Shown here one piece after another: positions 45,371 to 53,150 of a stretch of DNA of 64,000 nt. The position numbers were made by a program, and so were the translations under genes. The DNA is from Sphingobacterium oryzagri. GTDB taxonomy: Bacteria; Bacteroidota; Bacteroidia; Sphingobacteriales; Sphingobacteriaceae. Below the pieces are notes generated by a model. That model was not told where the DNA came from. It saw nothing but the letters and a program-made list of their open reading frames with translations, and ran no database searches. Numbering within the stretch: the stretch's first letter is position 1; every line of letters starts with the position of its first letter. Location of the stretch: positions 2,728,001 through 2,792,000 of the forward strand of contig NZ_CP117880.1 of the NCBI RefSeq assembly GCF_028736175.1. Direction: 5' to 3'.

Positions 45371-46252
45371 TCACCTTATTTCAAAAAACTGTCCGTTGGA
45401 CACGTCCAGCAGATATCTTTTGTCCTGAACCATAATCGGCATTGCTATTATCGGGCGTCCCTGTTCGATTGCTTGCGGACGAGCTAGTACAGGCTGATAA
45501 CGGTGCAACAAGATCCAGTTCTCCCAAGCTGTCCAGTCGCTTGCGATCAAATTCGTAAAAACATCGGAAATTACGGACAAAATATCCTGCTCAAACTGTT
45601 CCTCTGTTTGTTGATCGCATTTCGGGAGGCTGGTGATAACCGGCTTGTACGGACTTCGTGAACTTACGCAACCCACGGCTGCAGGAAGATGAAAGCGTGC
45701 CAGTAGCTTAAAGATATTGGTTCTCCAGTACACCATGCCGGAAAATAGACTGATCTTCGCCCGATGAAGTGACGATGTGCCGGAACTTTCGTCAGCATCC
45801 AGAAAATGGATCACCCAGTATTGGCTCTGTACCGCGGAAAGTATTGATCGCAGTGCCATGGAACGCGATGCATCGATGCAACGAAAATTCTCCAAGGGCA
45901 TACCTGCCGCCGCCAATTCGCTCCTATACCATCTTTCCTCCCTAGAGAGAACCTTAGCTGAGGCGAGCAAGGCCACCTTACGGCCGGAAGCCAATAGCTG
46001 GCGGGCAAGCATTCGGTAAGGACCAAAATGGAAGGTCAGCAACACTCCACCGGTGGATGGCAGCGTAGGAAAATTTTCTGTGCGTGATTCCAACATTGCC
46101 CTTAGTGTAACAGCGCTATATAGCGCATTGTAGCCTCGGCGTTTATTTACCCAAGAGCTATAGGCCTGTTGCAAGTCGACATGGTTGATATGAGGCAAGA
46201 ATTGCATCACATTTGTGCACCAGATTGCTTTGTTGATTATATGGTCAAACAT
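45371..46252 (-). CDS. LpxL/HtrB-like acyltransferase with altered active site
   Basis: 293 residues. GVLLTFHFGPYRMLARQLL aligns with the HFGNWE region of lauroyl acyltransferases (LPLAT family). SQYWVIHFLDADESSG matches the conserved Asp-containing strand, and KISLFSGMVYWRTNIFKLLAR matches the FFG...GxxxLA block. The usual H-x4-(D/E) is H-x4-R here, so catalysis by the normal dyad is unlikely or uses another residue. No N-terminal anchor helix as in LpxL. It sits between a 45-residue peptide gene and a LytS/LytTR pair. I infer modification or handling of that peptide. Confidence 0.75.
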   Translation of the reverse strand: MFDHIINKAIWCTNVMQFLPHINHVDLQQAYSSWVNKRRGYNALYSAVTLRAMLESRTENFPTLPSTGGVLLTFHFGPYRMLARQLLASGRKVALLASAKVLSREERWYRSELAAAGMPLENFRCIDASRSMALRSILSAVQSQYWVIHFLDADESSGTSSLHRAKISLFSGMVYWRTNIFKLLARFHLPAAVGCVSSRSPYKPVITSLPKCDQQTEEQFEQDILSVISDVFTNLIASDWTAWENWILLHRYQPVLARPQAIEQGRPIIAMPIMVQDKRYLLDVSNGQFFEIR

Positions 46253-46274
46253 TGTATATGAAAATTAAGGCGTT

Positions 46275-46310
46275 AAAAAATCTGGAGGCTGAGGTGCTGC
46301 CACAGCCTCC
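46275..46310 (-). terminator. Hairpin plus T-run between peptide and acyltransferase genes
   Basis: Leftward, GGAGGCTG (46310-46303), an 11-base loop and CAGCCTCC (46291-46284) are followed by AGATTTTTT. It lies 19 bases after the peptide stop and 22 bases before the acyltransferase start. Such a structure lets the short gene be made in excess over the downstream enzyme. Confidence 0.75.
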
Positions 46311-46329
46311 AAACACATGTATGTTCAAT

Positions 46330-46467
46330 TTAAAGCTCCGGTACGACTACCCAGCACTTCTCATCGTCGTAATCATCGCCTGAGGCGGAAAGATGCCAAG
46401 CAAGAAAGTCCAACATTCCTAAGCCAACAAATGCAGGTATTACCTGCCCATTGTTAATTTGTTCCAT
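46330..46467 (-). CDS. 45-residue peptide, candidate signal or modified-peptide precursor
   Basis: ATG 46467 opens MEQINNGQVIPAFVGLGMLD, followed by FLAWHLSASG and DDYDDEKCWVVVPEL, with TAA at 46332-46330. The first half is mildly hydrophobic with Gly (leader-like, no cleavable Sec signal). The last 15 residues have an acidic patch, then one Cys, one Trp and a hydrophobic end. An attenuator hairpin follows, then an acyltransferase-like gene and a LytS/LytTR pair. Size, gene order and attenuation are all as in peptide-precursor operons. The product is not recognised as any known family. Confidence 0.65.
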   Translation of the reverse strand: MEQINNGQVIPAFVGLGMLDFLAWHLSASGDDYDDEKCWVVVPEL

Positions 46468-46765
46468 TACGTTTAGGATTTATTTGACCTGAACCAAACG
46501 AGTCAGGCCCCTCTCGTGAAACCATATGATTCTCTATTTTCCTTATCAGCTGATAAACAAATATTACACGATAGCAACAAAAAAAAGAATTGGAGGAAAA
46601 TTAGCCCAAGGTGTATGATAAGTGGAAAATCATGGCTATTTTAACCGACCTGAGAACCGGTTATCACTGAAATCGATACAACTACACCGTCAGAGATGCT
46701 AACTACCCTCCGAGCTTGCGTTAAAACCTTTAATATTTTAAATTGGCAGGCTAAGACTATCTACC
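46468..46765. promoter_or_regulatory. Divergent promoter region with a 14-bp palindrome
   Basis: It separates the leftward peptide operon from the rightward Crp/Fnr-like gene. TTATCAGCTGATAA at 46543-46556 is a perfect palindrome, about 75 bases upstream of the peptide start. A second inverted pair, AACCG and CGGTT, lies near 46632-46651. Either could be an operator for the LytTR or Crp-like regulators encoded on each side. Confidence 0.5.
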
Positions 46766-47296
46766 ATGATCAATGAGAACAAAGAAAAACTGGAACGCTA
46801 CCTTGGACGCCTATGGCCACAGTGGAAACAGGAGATACCCCATCTGCTGCGCGACTTTGAAGAATTACACCTTGAATCTGGCGAACACCTTCCCTCGCAG
46901 CGTGGCGACATTTACTTTATAGCTTCCGGGATAGTGGGCAAATACATAAAAAACGCTCCGATACGATATAGCTCCAACAACGAAGTGATCATCGTTCCAC
47001 TTAAACCCAGCACCGTACAATTCCGCGTACTGGCCGATGCTACGGTGTTCGTGCTTGAGCGATCGGTGTTATACCAAATTGTGGAACAGCATCCACGGAG
47101 CATTATGTTTTATGATGAACTGTTGATCAAGCAGCAGCAAGCCATTGACTTTCGCTATGACCTCCTGCAGCTTCCCAAAGCAGCAAGGCTCGATGCTTTA
47201 CGAACAAAATATCCCCCATTGATGGGTTTATTGAGCCGAACTGAACTCGCTGCATTTTTGGATATTAGCAAGGAATACCTGCGTAGGTTACTTTAG
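46766..47296 (+). CDS. Crp/Fnr-like transcription regulator
   Basis: 176 residues. The first 130 resemble a cyclic-nucleotide-binding-like barrel (HLPSQRGDIYFIASGIVGKYI; FRVLADATVFVLERSVLYQI). A helical connector follows (RSIMFYDELLIKQQQAIDFRYDLL), then a short HTH: LSRTELAAFLDISKEYLRRLL. The HTH ends abruptly at the C-terminus, leaving no wing, so it is slightly truncated relative to Crp/Fnr. No Fe-S cysteines. Divergent to the peptide operon and upstream of the MauE-like gene. Confidence 0.82.
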   Translation: MINENKEKLERYLGRLWPQWKQEIPHLLRDFEELHLESGEHLPSQRGDIYFIASGIVGKYIKNAPIRYSSNNEVIIVPLKPSTVQFRVLADATVFVLERSVLYQIVEQHPRSIMFYDELLIKQQQAIDFRYDLLQLPKAARLDALRTKYPPLMGLLSRTELAAFLDISKEYLRRLL

Positions 47297-47486
47297 AGGC
47301 CATCTACCAGCACAAATGACGGCTTTCCTTGGCTTAACATGTCCAAAAACTGGTCAATAAAAGACCAACTATTTCACAAATAAAGACAACAATCACCAGC
47401 TACCCCTATCGAACTTTGAATAGTCGGCCAAACGGGGCGTAACGCAATACTATGCAGAAGCCCGGTCGACCGAAGATCGATAGCTT

Positions 47487-47999
47487 ATGAAAACAAAACA
47501 GATTCCATACACGAACCCGGCTAAACTGCCCAAAAGCACCACACCATTTATGGTAGAGATTTTTGCTGCCGTCCTGATTATCTTGCTGTTTACCCATACC
47601 GGACTAGGAAAAGTGATCCATCACGCAGTATTCACCATTCAGATGGCCAAGCAGCCGGTTCCTATATGGTCAAAGCCTGTACTGGTCTACGCGCTACCCA
47701 TCCTTGAGATCGGGACCGTACTCTTGTTATGCTTTCCCAGTAGTAGGACCATTGGATTTCTACTAGCTTCAATCCTATTGCTCGCCTACAGCAGCTATGC
47801 CTATATGGCCTTCACGGAAGTTTACGGCTATGTGGTCTGCGCATGCGGAAAAATCTTCCAAAATATGAACTGGCGCGATCATTTCTACGTCAATACAGGC
47901 TTAGCCTTGCTATCCCTTAGCGGACTTTACGTCAGCATAGTCCGATGGAAGGGCTTCAGATTTGACCGCAAAAGAACACTCGTACTAGACAGAGATTAA
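47487..47999 (+). CDS. MauE/DoxX-like redox-associated membrane protein
   Basis: 170 residues with four hydrophobic helices. TPFMVEIFAAVLIILLFTHTGLGK begins the domain. The late VYGYVVCACGKIFQNMNWRDHFYVNT has a C-x-C-G pair and the N-W-x-x-HF block that recurs in MauE proteins of Bacteroidota. MauE supports disulfide formation or maturation outside the membrane. It is followed by a small secreted Cys-containing protein, and a TlpA-SusCD operon lies beyond, which fits an extracytoplasmic redox or export system. Confidence 0.85.
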   Translation: MKTKQIPYTNPAKLPKSTTPFMVEIFAAVLIILLFTHTGLGKVIHHAVFTIQMAKQPVPIWSKPVLVYALPILEIGTVLLLCFPSSRTIGFLLASILLLAYSSYAYMAFTEVYGYVVCACGKIFQNMNWRDHFYVNTGLALLSLSGLYVSIVRWKGFRFDRKRTLVLDRD

Positions 48000-48198
48000 T
48001 AAACTATACTACACTAAACAACAGAACTATGCATAGGGGCCTTCGACGGAAAGCCGCACAACGGAAACAAATTACCACTTGCCTTAAAAGTTGCAACAAA
48101 TCAGATATCCTATCAAAACTTTCCAGTCAGGCAACTTCGCATAACGCAATAGGTATAAGTTTTCAACTATACACTTTATAAACATTAAAAAAAGAACA

Positions 48199-48531
48199 AT
48201 GAACAAGATTATCAAAACTATGCCCCTAATGGCGTTACTATTAGGCGCAGGTATCTTTACTGTTGATGCCTCTTTCAAAACATCTGATGTACAGGAAAAC
48301 CAGCAATGGCTATTAGAGACCGGCGGGGATAGAACCGATCCTGCTGACTATGTACTTACTGAAGATGCCTCTGCAGTATGTCAAGAGACCAACACAGCAG
48401 TGTGCGGTGTAAATGCTCCGGCAAGCTCTGGGAACCCCAATATTCCGTCATTTAACACGGGACTTCAAACAGCATTAAACAATAATGACACCTCGCACCC
48501 AGCGATCATGTCTGGTCCACGCACACCTTAA
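48199..48531 (+). CDS. Small secreted protein, DUF6520-like
   Basis: 110 residues. A signal peptide (KTMPLMALLLGAGIFTVDAS) precedes a mature part of about 85 residues with one C-x7-C pair (AVCQETNTAVCGV). It has a polar Asn/Ser/Pro tail (SSGNPNIPSFNTG). This matches the layout of the DUF6520 family, short secreted proteins found next to MauE-like genes. It has a perfect terminator behind it. The pair of Cys may form a disulfide with help from the MauE and TlpA proteins; its role is unknown. Confidence 0.75.
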   Translation: MNKIIKTMPLMALLLGAGIFTVDASFKTSDVQENQQWLLETGGDRTDPADYVLTEDASAVCQETNTAVCGVNAPASSGNPNIPSFNTGLQTALNNNDTSHPAIMSGPRTP

Positions 48532-48554
48532 ACAATTTCGACACGTTTAAAGAG

Positions 48555-48586
48555 AGAGCACAGGTGCACCTGTGCTCTTTTTTATC
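48555..48586 (+). terminator. Strong intrinsic terminator
   Basis: AGAGCACAGGTG joined directly to its exact complement (24-base palindrome, 48555-48578), followed by T-rich sequence. It ends the small secreted protein transcript and sits at the meeting point with the opposing SusD gene. Confidence 0.9.
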
Positions 48587-49937
48587 TTGGATTCTGGGGC
48601 AGCCCATTCATCTCCAGCACCGTCCACGGTAGTAAGAATGTATAACGTATGTCTAGCGGTTCCAGCTCGAATAGCTGTGCACCTAATCGACGAATCAACT
48701 TTTTTGCAAAACGTGGATCCCTATTCAGCCTCCGCAGATCCGACCATCTTATACCACCCCGGAAAAGCAGCTCCTTTTGCCTTTCTTCCAAAATCTTTGC
48801 TAGGAGCACCTCTGAATCTATATTTTGCCATGGGATAAACTGACCCGTTTTGTAGCGAAAACGAAGGAGCGTATTCATCGTTTCCGTAGCTTCGGCGTTA
48901 CGTCCCAATCTTGCTAAGGTCTCTGCCCGAAGTAGGTATACCTCGTCGGTTGCCAATCCAGCGAAGGGAACATTATTGGTTCCATCATAGGAACCTTTGA
49001 AGCGGAAATATCCCGAAGGGTCCTTCAATAAAAATATCGATCGGCGGAGGTCGTTTTCTTCATAGCTTTTCGCCAACAAGGAATCCACGAAAGCATAAGT
49101 AGGTTCATGCATGGAGGAATTGCCAAGAGTAACCGCATGAAATGCAACCTCTTTATTAAAAACCGCAATGGGCATTGTGGACCGACCATCCAACGTGTTG
49201 TAATCAAGGAGCTCATCATTAATCTCTAAATACGCATCGGCATATTTCAGTGCGTTGTCATAGTCTTCGATAACAAGTGAAACACGAGCAAGAGCACCAT
49301 ATGCAGCGAGCCTTGACGGCCTGACGGGTAACAGCCCTTTCTCTGGCAACAGGTCTGCTGCCAGTTCCAAATCCGCAATAATCCGTTGGTAGGTCTGTTG
49401 CACAGTGGATCTGAACAGCGGTTCGTTGATATCCGAACTTAGCTTAAGTGGAAGTCCATAAGGGGAATCCTCCATACCGACATGATAGTATGGGCAGTAA
49501 ACTTGAGCCAGTTGAAAAAAAGTAAAGGCACGGAAAAAGAGCGCTTGACCTCTTACATCCCGTCGGTCACTTTCCGACCTACCGTTTAATTCAGCCGCAT
49601 CCACAGCGTCCAACACGACGTTACTTTGGAAAATGCGCCGATGTGCGTAGGTCCACTCCAAGAGGTTCTGCGCATCTGCATCCCAGGTATAGGTGTTTCT
49701 CGGATCTACCTCAAAGCCTTGCCAATCTTCGCTAGTGAGGAAAAAGTAGTCCGCGGCAATGTCTCCCGAGGAAGGATAATTCATATTGAGCGAACTTTCG
49801 TAGTCCAACATTCCCTGAAGATCCTGAAGTTTGGTAGGCGTTGCCAGGGTATCCTCGGGCTTGGCATCCAAAAAAGCAGTGCATCCCGAGAATAGCCCAA
49901 GAAACATGACCGAATATAATAGCTGTAAGTATTTCAT
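48582..49937 (-). CDS. SusD/RagB-type outer-membrane lipoprotein
   Basis: 451 residues. The signal peptide ends at a lipobox (GLFSGCTAFLDAKPEDT). The sequence then follows the SusD helical TPR fold (WTYAHRRIFQSNVVLDAV; RGQALFFRAFTFFQLAQVYC; PSRLAAYGALARVSLVIEDY; EILEERQKELLFRGGIRWSDLRRLNRD, a hallmark near the end). It captures ligand at the surface and hands it to the SusC pore. It is only three bases after susC. No glycan enzymes are nearby; instead there are thiol-redox genes, so the ligand may be a peptide or metal compound. Confidence 0.92.
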   Translation of the reverse strand: MKYLQLLYSVMFLGLFSGCTAFLDAKPEDTLATPTKLQDLQGMLDYESSLNMNYPSSGDIAADYFFLTSEDWQGFEVDPRNTYTWDADAQNLLEWTYAHRRIFQSNVVLDAVDAAELNGRSESDRRDVRGQALFFRAFTFFQLAQVYCPYYHVGMEDSPYGLPLKLSSDINEPLFRSTVQQTYQRIIADLELAADLLPEKGLLPVRPSRLAAYGALARVSLVIEDYDNALKYADAYLEINDELLDYNTLDGRSTMPIAVFNKEVAFHAVTLGNSSMHEPTYAFVDSLLAKSYEENDLRRSIFLLKDPSGYFRFKGSYDGTNNVPFAGLATDEVYLLRAETLARLGRNAEATETMNTLLRFRYKTGQFIPWQNIDSEVLLAKILEERQKELLFRGGIRWSDLRRLNRDPRFAKKLIRRLGAQLFELEPLDIRYTFLLPWTVLEMNGLPQNPR

Positions 49938-49940
49938 CTT

Positions 49941-52900
49941 TTAAAAAGTTGTAGTTAATCCAATAGCGTAGGTCGTTTGAAAAGGAAGCTGGTTGACATC
50001 AGGGTCTAGCGCCCTGTCGTTTGCACGCCATAACATTCCAAGATTCCGCGCATATCCAGTAATCTTTATCTCCTTTAATTGCCAAGCACTTATCGAGGGT
50101 AGTATGTAGGAAACATTGATATCCTGCAGTCTGATGTGGTCTCCTCTTTCAGCGGTGACTTCTGTATTTTTATAGAATTCGTCCCTGCGGCTATTAGCAG
50201 GATAAACCAAGGAAGGTACGGTAGTCTGCAGCTCATCTCCGGGGTTCTGCCAACGATTAGCAAAATCACCATGTTCTGCACGTCCGTTGGCCGTAAGGAG
50301 ATTTGCATAGGTGATGGTTTGCCGTCTAAAGAAGTAACCCGCCCGGTATGTGATGTTTACCGATACGGAAAGTCCCTTCCATTGTAACGTATTACGAAAA
50401 GCGCCATAGTATTCCGGAAGCGCTGAACCATGAAAAATTAGATCGTCCAAGGTCGCCTGCTGGGCTAGTGCAGGATAATCTTTGGAAACCTCCCCTGAAA
50501 TATATCCCATTGGATCTCCTGTCATTGGATCGAGTCCTGCCCAGCGATAACTTACCAGCGGATAAGCGGGCTTACCCACTATCGGGGAAACCGCATTTCC
50601 ATTCCCCACATACTGGCTTACGAAATTTGGCTCCAGCAGGTATGTTTCTACGCGATTTAGGTTTTTGGAAAACAAAAGATTACTTTGCAAACTAAATCCA
50701 GCAAATCGAAAACTACCGTTGAGGGATACGTCCAGTCCTTTATTGCGGAGTACCGCGCTGTTAAGTTGCAGATAATCAAAACCCGTGGTAGGATCCGCTG
50801 CTACCGATGTAATTACATCAACGGCCTTTTTATTGTAGTATTCGACGCTCCCCGAAAATACATCGCCCTTTATTCCGAAATCTAAACCCATATTAAAGGT
50901 TCCGATCTTCTCCCAGCGCAGCTCCGCATTGGGCGGATTCTGTACAACGGCGTAGGGGTATCGCCCAAGTCTGCTAAGTCCATAATAATCGATGGTAGTC
51001 ACGGCCGCTACATCGCTACGAATATTTCCGCTATAGCCGTACGTTCCCCGCAACTTCAATCTCGGCAGGAAGGACAGATTGTAAAAGCTTTCGTTAGCCA
51101 CATTCCAAACTGTCCCAACCGACCACAATGGCGTCCATTTGTTATTGGTTTCCACACCAAACAGATTGGACGCATCTCGCCTACCGCTGAGCGATACGGT
51201 ATAACGGTCCGCATAGGTATAGGCACCATTAAGATAAGTGGAGATAAAGCGCTGTGTTGATCCGTATGCGCTATTGGCAAAGGGTATGGTGGCAGCCCCA
51301 GCAAGGTTATCATAAAGCGGATGCCTGGTAATATAATCCACAGGCCTCACGGTCAAAATATCCGTATCATATCCATATTGACGCGCACTGTTGGATGTGG
51401 TACGGCTGCTACGCATCTCCCCACCCAAGATAGCGCTCAAATGATGCGCAGCCCATGACTTGCCATAAGAGAGCTGTCCGCGTATGGAGTGCGCCTGTAG
51501 CCGGGCATCGTTACGATCGGAAATGGCGCCTAACGGAATGGCCCTTGTTAGTGTAGAACCATTGTCTCGAGCGTACCTATTGACCATATTCCTTGTGAAG
51601 TACGTCTGTTCATTAAATATGTTCTCGCGCTGCGACGATTGATTTTCAAGCTGATAATACGCTTCTGCCTGTACCCCATCAAGTACCGTGTATTTCAATG
51701 CCGTGTTGAACAGCACGTTATTACTGGTCGTAGTGTTATCGGCTAAGTCCAATTCCTGATAGGGCCGGTATCGCCAATCCAGCATGTTGCCCCGCGCATC
51801 AACAACATCAAGATATCCCGCTCTGTAATCACGCGTGACGGCTAGCGCGTTACCGTGAATATCCACCAGATCAGCATAAGGGTACATAGATTTAGAGGAA
51901 GACATCTGAAAAGTAGATTGATGATTAGCCGTGTTGTGCAACATACCATAACGCATTCCCAGCTGGAGATCCAGCTTCGGGGCCAACTGGAACGTATTTT
52001 GCATATTTAGGCTCACCCGCTGTAGACTTGTCCCCACCTCTGCGGCGTTATTCTTGTCATATCCCACCGAAAACAAGCTACTGGAACGCTCTCCCCCTCC
52101 CGCCACATTTAAGGCATACTGCTGGTTAAAGCCCGTCCTATAAAAATAATCATGGAGGTCATCACGGATGTCCAATCGGCGAAGGGCATCTAGCTCGCGC
52201 TCCAGCTCCTGTTGAGTAAGGTGCCCTATCGCATGCTGGTGGAGCATCTCTACAACAGGCGTTAGCGGAGGGCGTGAGGTGACGTTATTGATTGCCGAGT
52301 TAAATACACCTCGCTCAAACAGGAACTGCTCCACATCGATAAATTCGCTACTGGTCATTCGTGGTAAATAATAGAGATTTGGTTTTTCGGTAAACGTACC
52401 ATTTGCTGTCGCCGTTATACGCCACGGGCTGCCTTGTACGCCTCGTTTTGTTGTAATCACCAGCACGCCGTTTCCTGCCCTGGCACCCCAAATGCTCGCA
52501 GCCGCAGCATCTTTCAGTAAGGTCACACTTTCCACATCGTTTGGATTGATGTTGTTGATATCACCTTCAAAAGGAAAGTTATCGACGACGATCAGCACAC
52601 TTCTATCAGACTCCGTACCCAGCGATGAGACACCACGAACGATCATATCGCTTTCACTACCGTTTCGCTTATCAAATAATATTGATGGCATGATTCCATC
52701 CAATCTGCTGATCACGTCCGTGCCGATCTGTCTATTAAAAAGCCCTTTATCCACAAATTCAAAAGAGCCTGTCGCCCGCTCTCTTGGAATCTTTTGATAA
52801 CCGGTATTGACCACCACCTCTTCAATTGTGCGTGCGATTGGTTCCAAATCAATATCAGCGATAGTCCCTTCCCTCTGGACAACCTGCAACTGAACTTCCC

Positions 52901-53150
52901 TGTAACCCTCTAAGCTTACCGAGATGCGGTAAGATTCCCGACTGGGAAGATTCGCGGTAAACCTCCCCTCTTTATCCGTTTGAATAGTCCGGTCAAAATC
53001 CAAAAAATGGACCGACACAGCCTCCAAAGGTATGGCTGTCTCCGCTTGCAGAACCCGACCATTAAGCGATAAAAATGCAGACTGTCCATAACCAACAGGG
53101 ATCCATAAAAGGTAACTCAGCATACTAAGTGTCAAAAACAGCATTCTCAT
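49941..53150 (-). CDS. SusC/RagA-type TonB-dependent receptor
   Basis: 1069 residues. Signal peptide, then a carboxypeptidase-like domain (LSLNGRVLQAETAIPLEAVS), the plug with VVVNTGYQKIPRERATGSFE and VTLLKDAAAASIWGARAGNGVLVITTKRG, and the beta-barrel to the C-terminal TYAIGLTTTF. The plug block is typical of SusC. It overlaps the TlpA gene by four bases and is followed by susD. It imports a ligand across the outer membrane with TonB energy. The plug's first residues after the CTD lack a visible standard TonB box. Confidence 0.95.
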   Translation of the reverse strand: MRMLFLTLSMLSYLLWIPVGYGQSAFLSLNGRVLQAETAIPLEAVSVHFLDFDRTIQTDKEGRFTANLPSRESYRISVSLEGYREVQLQVVQREGTIADIDLEPIARTIEEVVVNTGYQKIPRERATGSFEFVDKGLFNRQIGTDVISRLDGIMPSILFDKRNGSESDMIVRGVSSLGTESDRSVLIVVDNFPFEGDINNINPNDVESVTLLKDAAAASIWGARAGNGVLVITTKRGVQGSPWRITATANGTFTEKPNLYYLPRMTSSEFIDVEQFLFERGVFNSAINNVTSRPPLTPVVEMLHQHAIGHLTQQELERELDALRRLDIRDDLHDYFYRTGFNQQYALNVAGGGERSSSLFSVGYDKNNAAEVGTSLQRVSLNMQNTFQLAPKLDLQLGMRYGMLHNTANHQSTFQMSSSKSMYPYADLVDIHGNALAVTRDYRAGYLDVVDARGNMLDWRYRPYQELDLADNTTTSNNVLFNTALKYTVLDGVQAEAYYQLENQSSQRENIFNEQTYFTRNMVNRYARDNGSTLTRAIPLGAISDRNDARLQAHSIRGQLSYGKSWAAHHLSAILGGEMRSSRTTSNSARQYGYDTDILTVRPVDYITRHPLYDNLAGAATIPFANSAYGSTQRFISTYLNGAYTYADRYTVSLSGRRDASNLFGVETNNKWTPLWSVGTVWNVANESFYNLSFLPRLKLRGTYGYSGNIRSDVAAVTTIDYYGLSRLGRYPYAVVQNPPNAELRWEKIGTFNMGLDFGIKGDVFSGSVEYYNKKAVDVITSVAADPTTGFDYLQLNSAVLRNKGLDVSLNGSFRFAGFSLQSNLLFSKNLNRVETYLLEPNFVSQYVGNGNAVSPIVGKPAYPLVSYRWAGLDPMTGDPMGYISGEVSKDYPALAQQATLDDLIFHGSALPEYYGAFRNTLQWKGLSVSVNITYRAGYFFRRQTITYANLLTANGRAEHGDFANRWQNPGDELQTTVPSLVYPANSRRDEFYKNTEVTAERGDHIRLQDINVSYILPSISAWQLKEIKITGYARNLGMLWRANDRALDPDVNQLPFQTTYAIGLTTTF

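Noticed and set aside
46543..46556. A canonical -33/-7 promoter (TTTG, TAnnTTTG) for the peptide operon
   Set aside because: A TAATATTTG-like stretch is present nearby on the reverse strand but spacing to a TTG element does not fit, so I only note the palindrome.
48029..48181. 50-codon frame between the MauE-like and small secreted protein genes
   Set aside because: Basic, low-complexity, with no signal peptide or conserved feature; more likely leader sequence.
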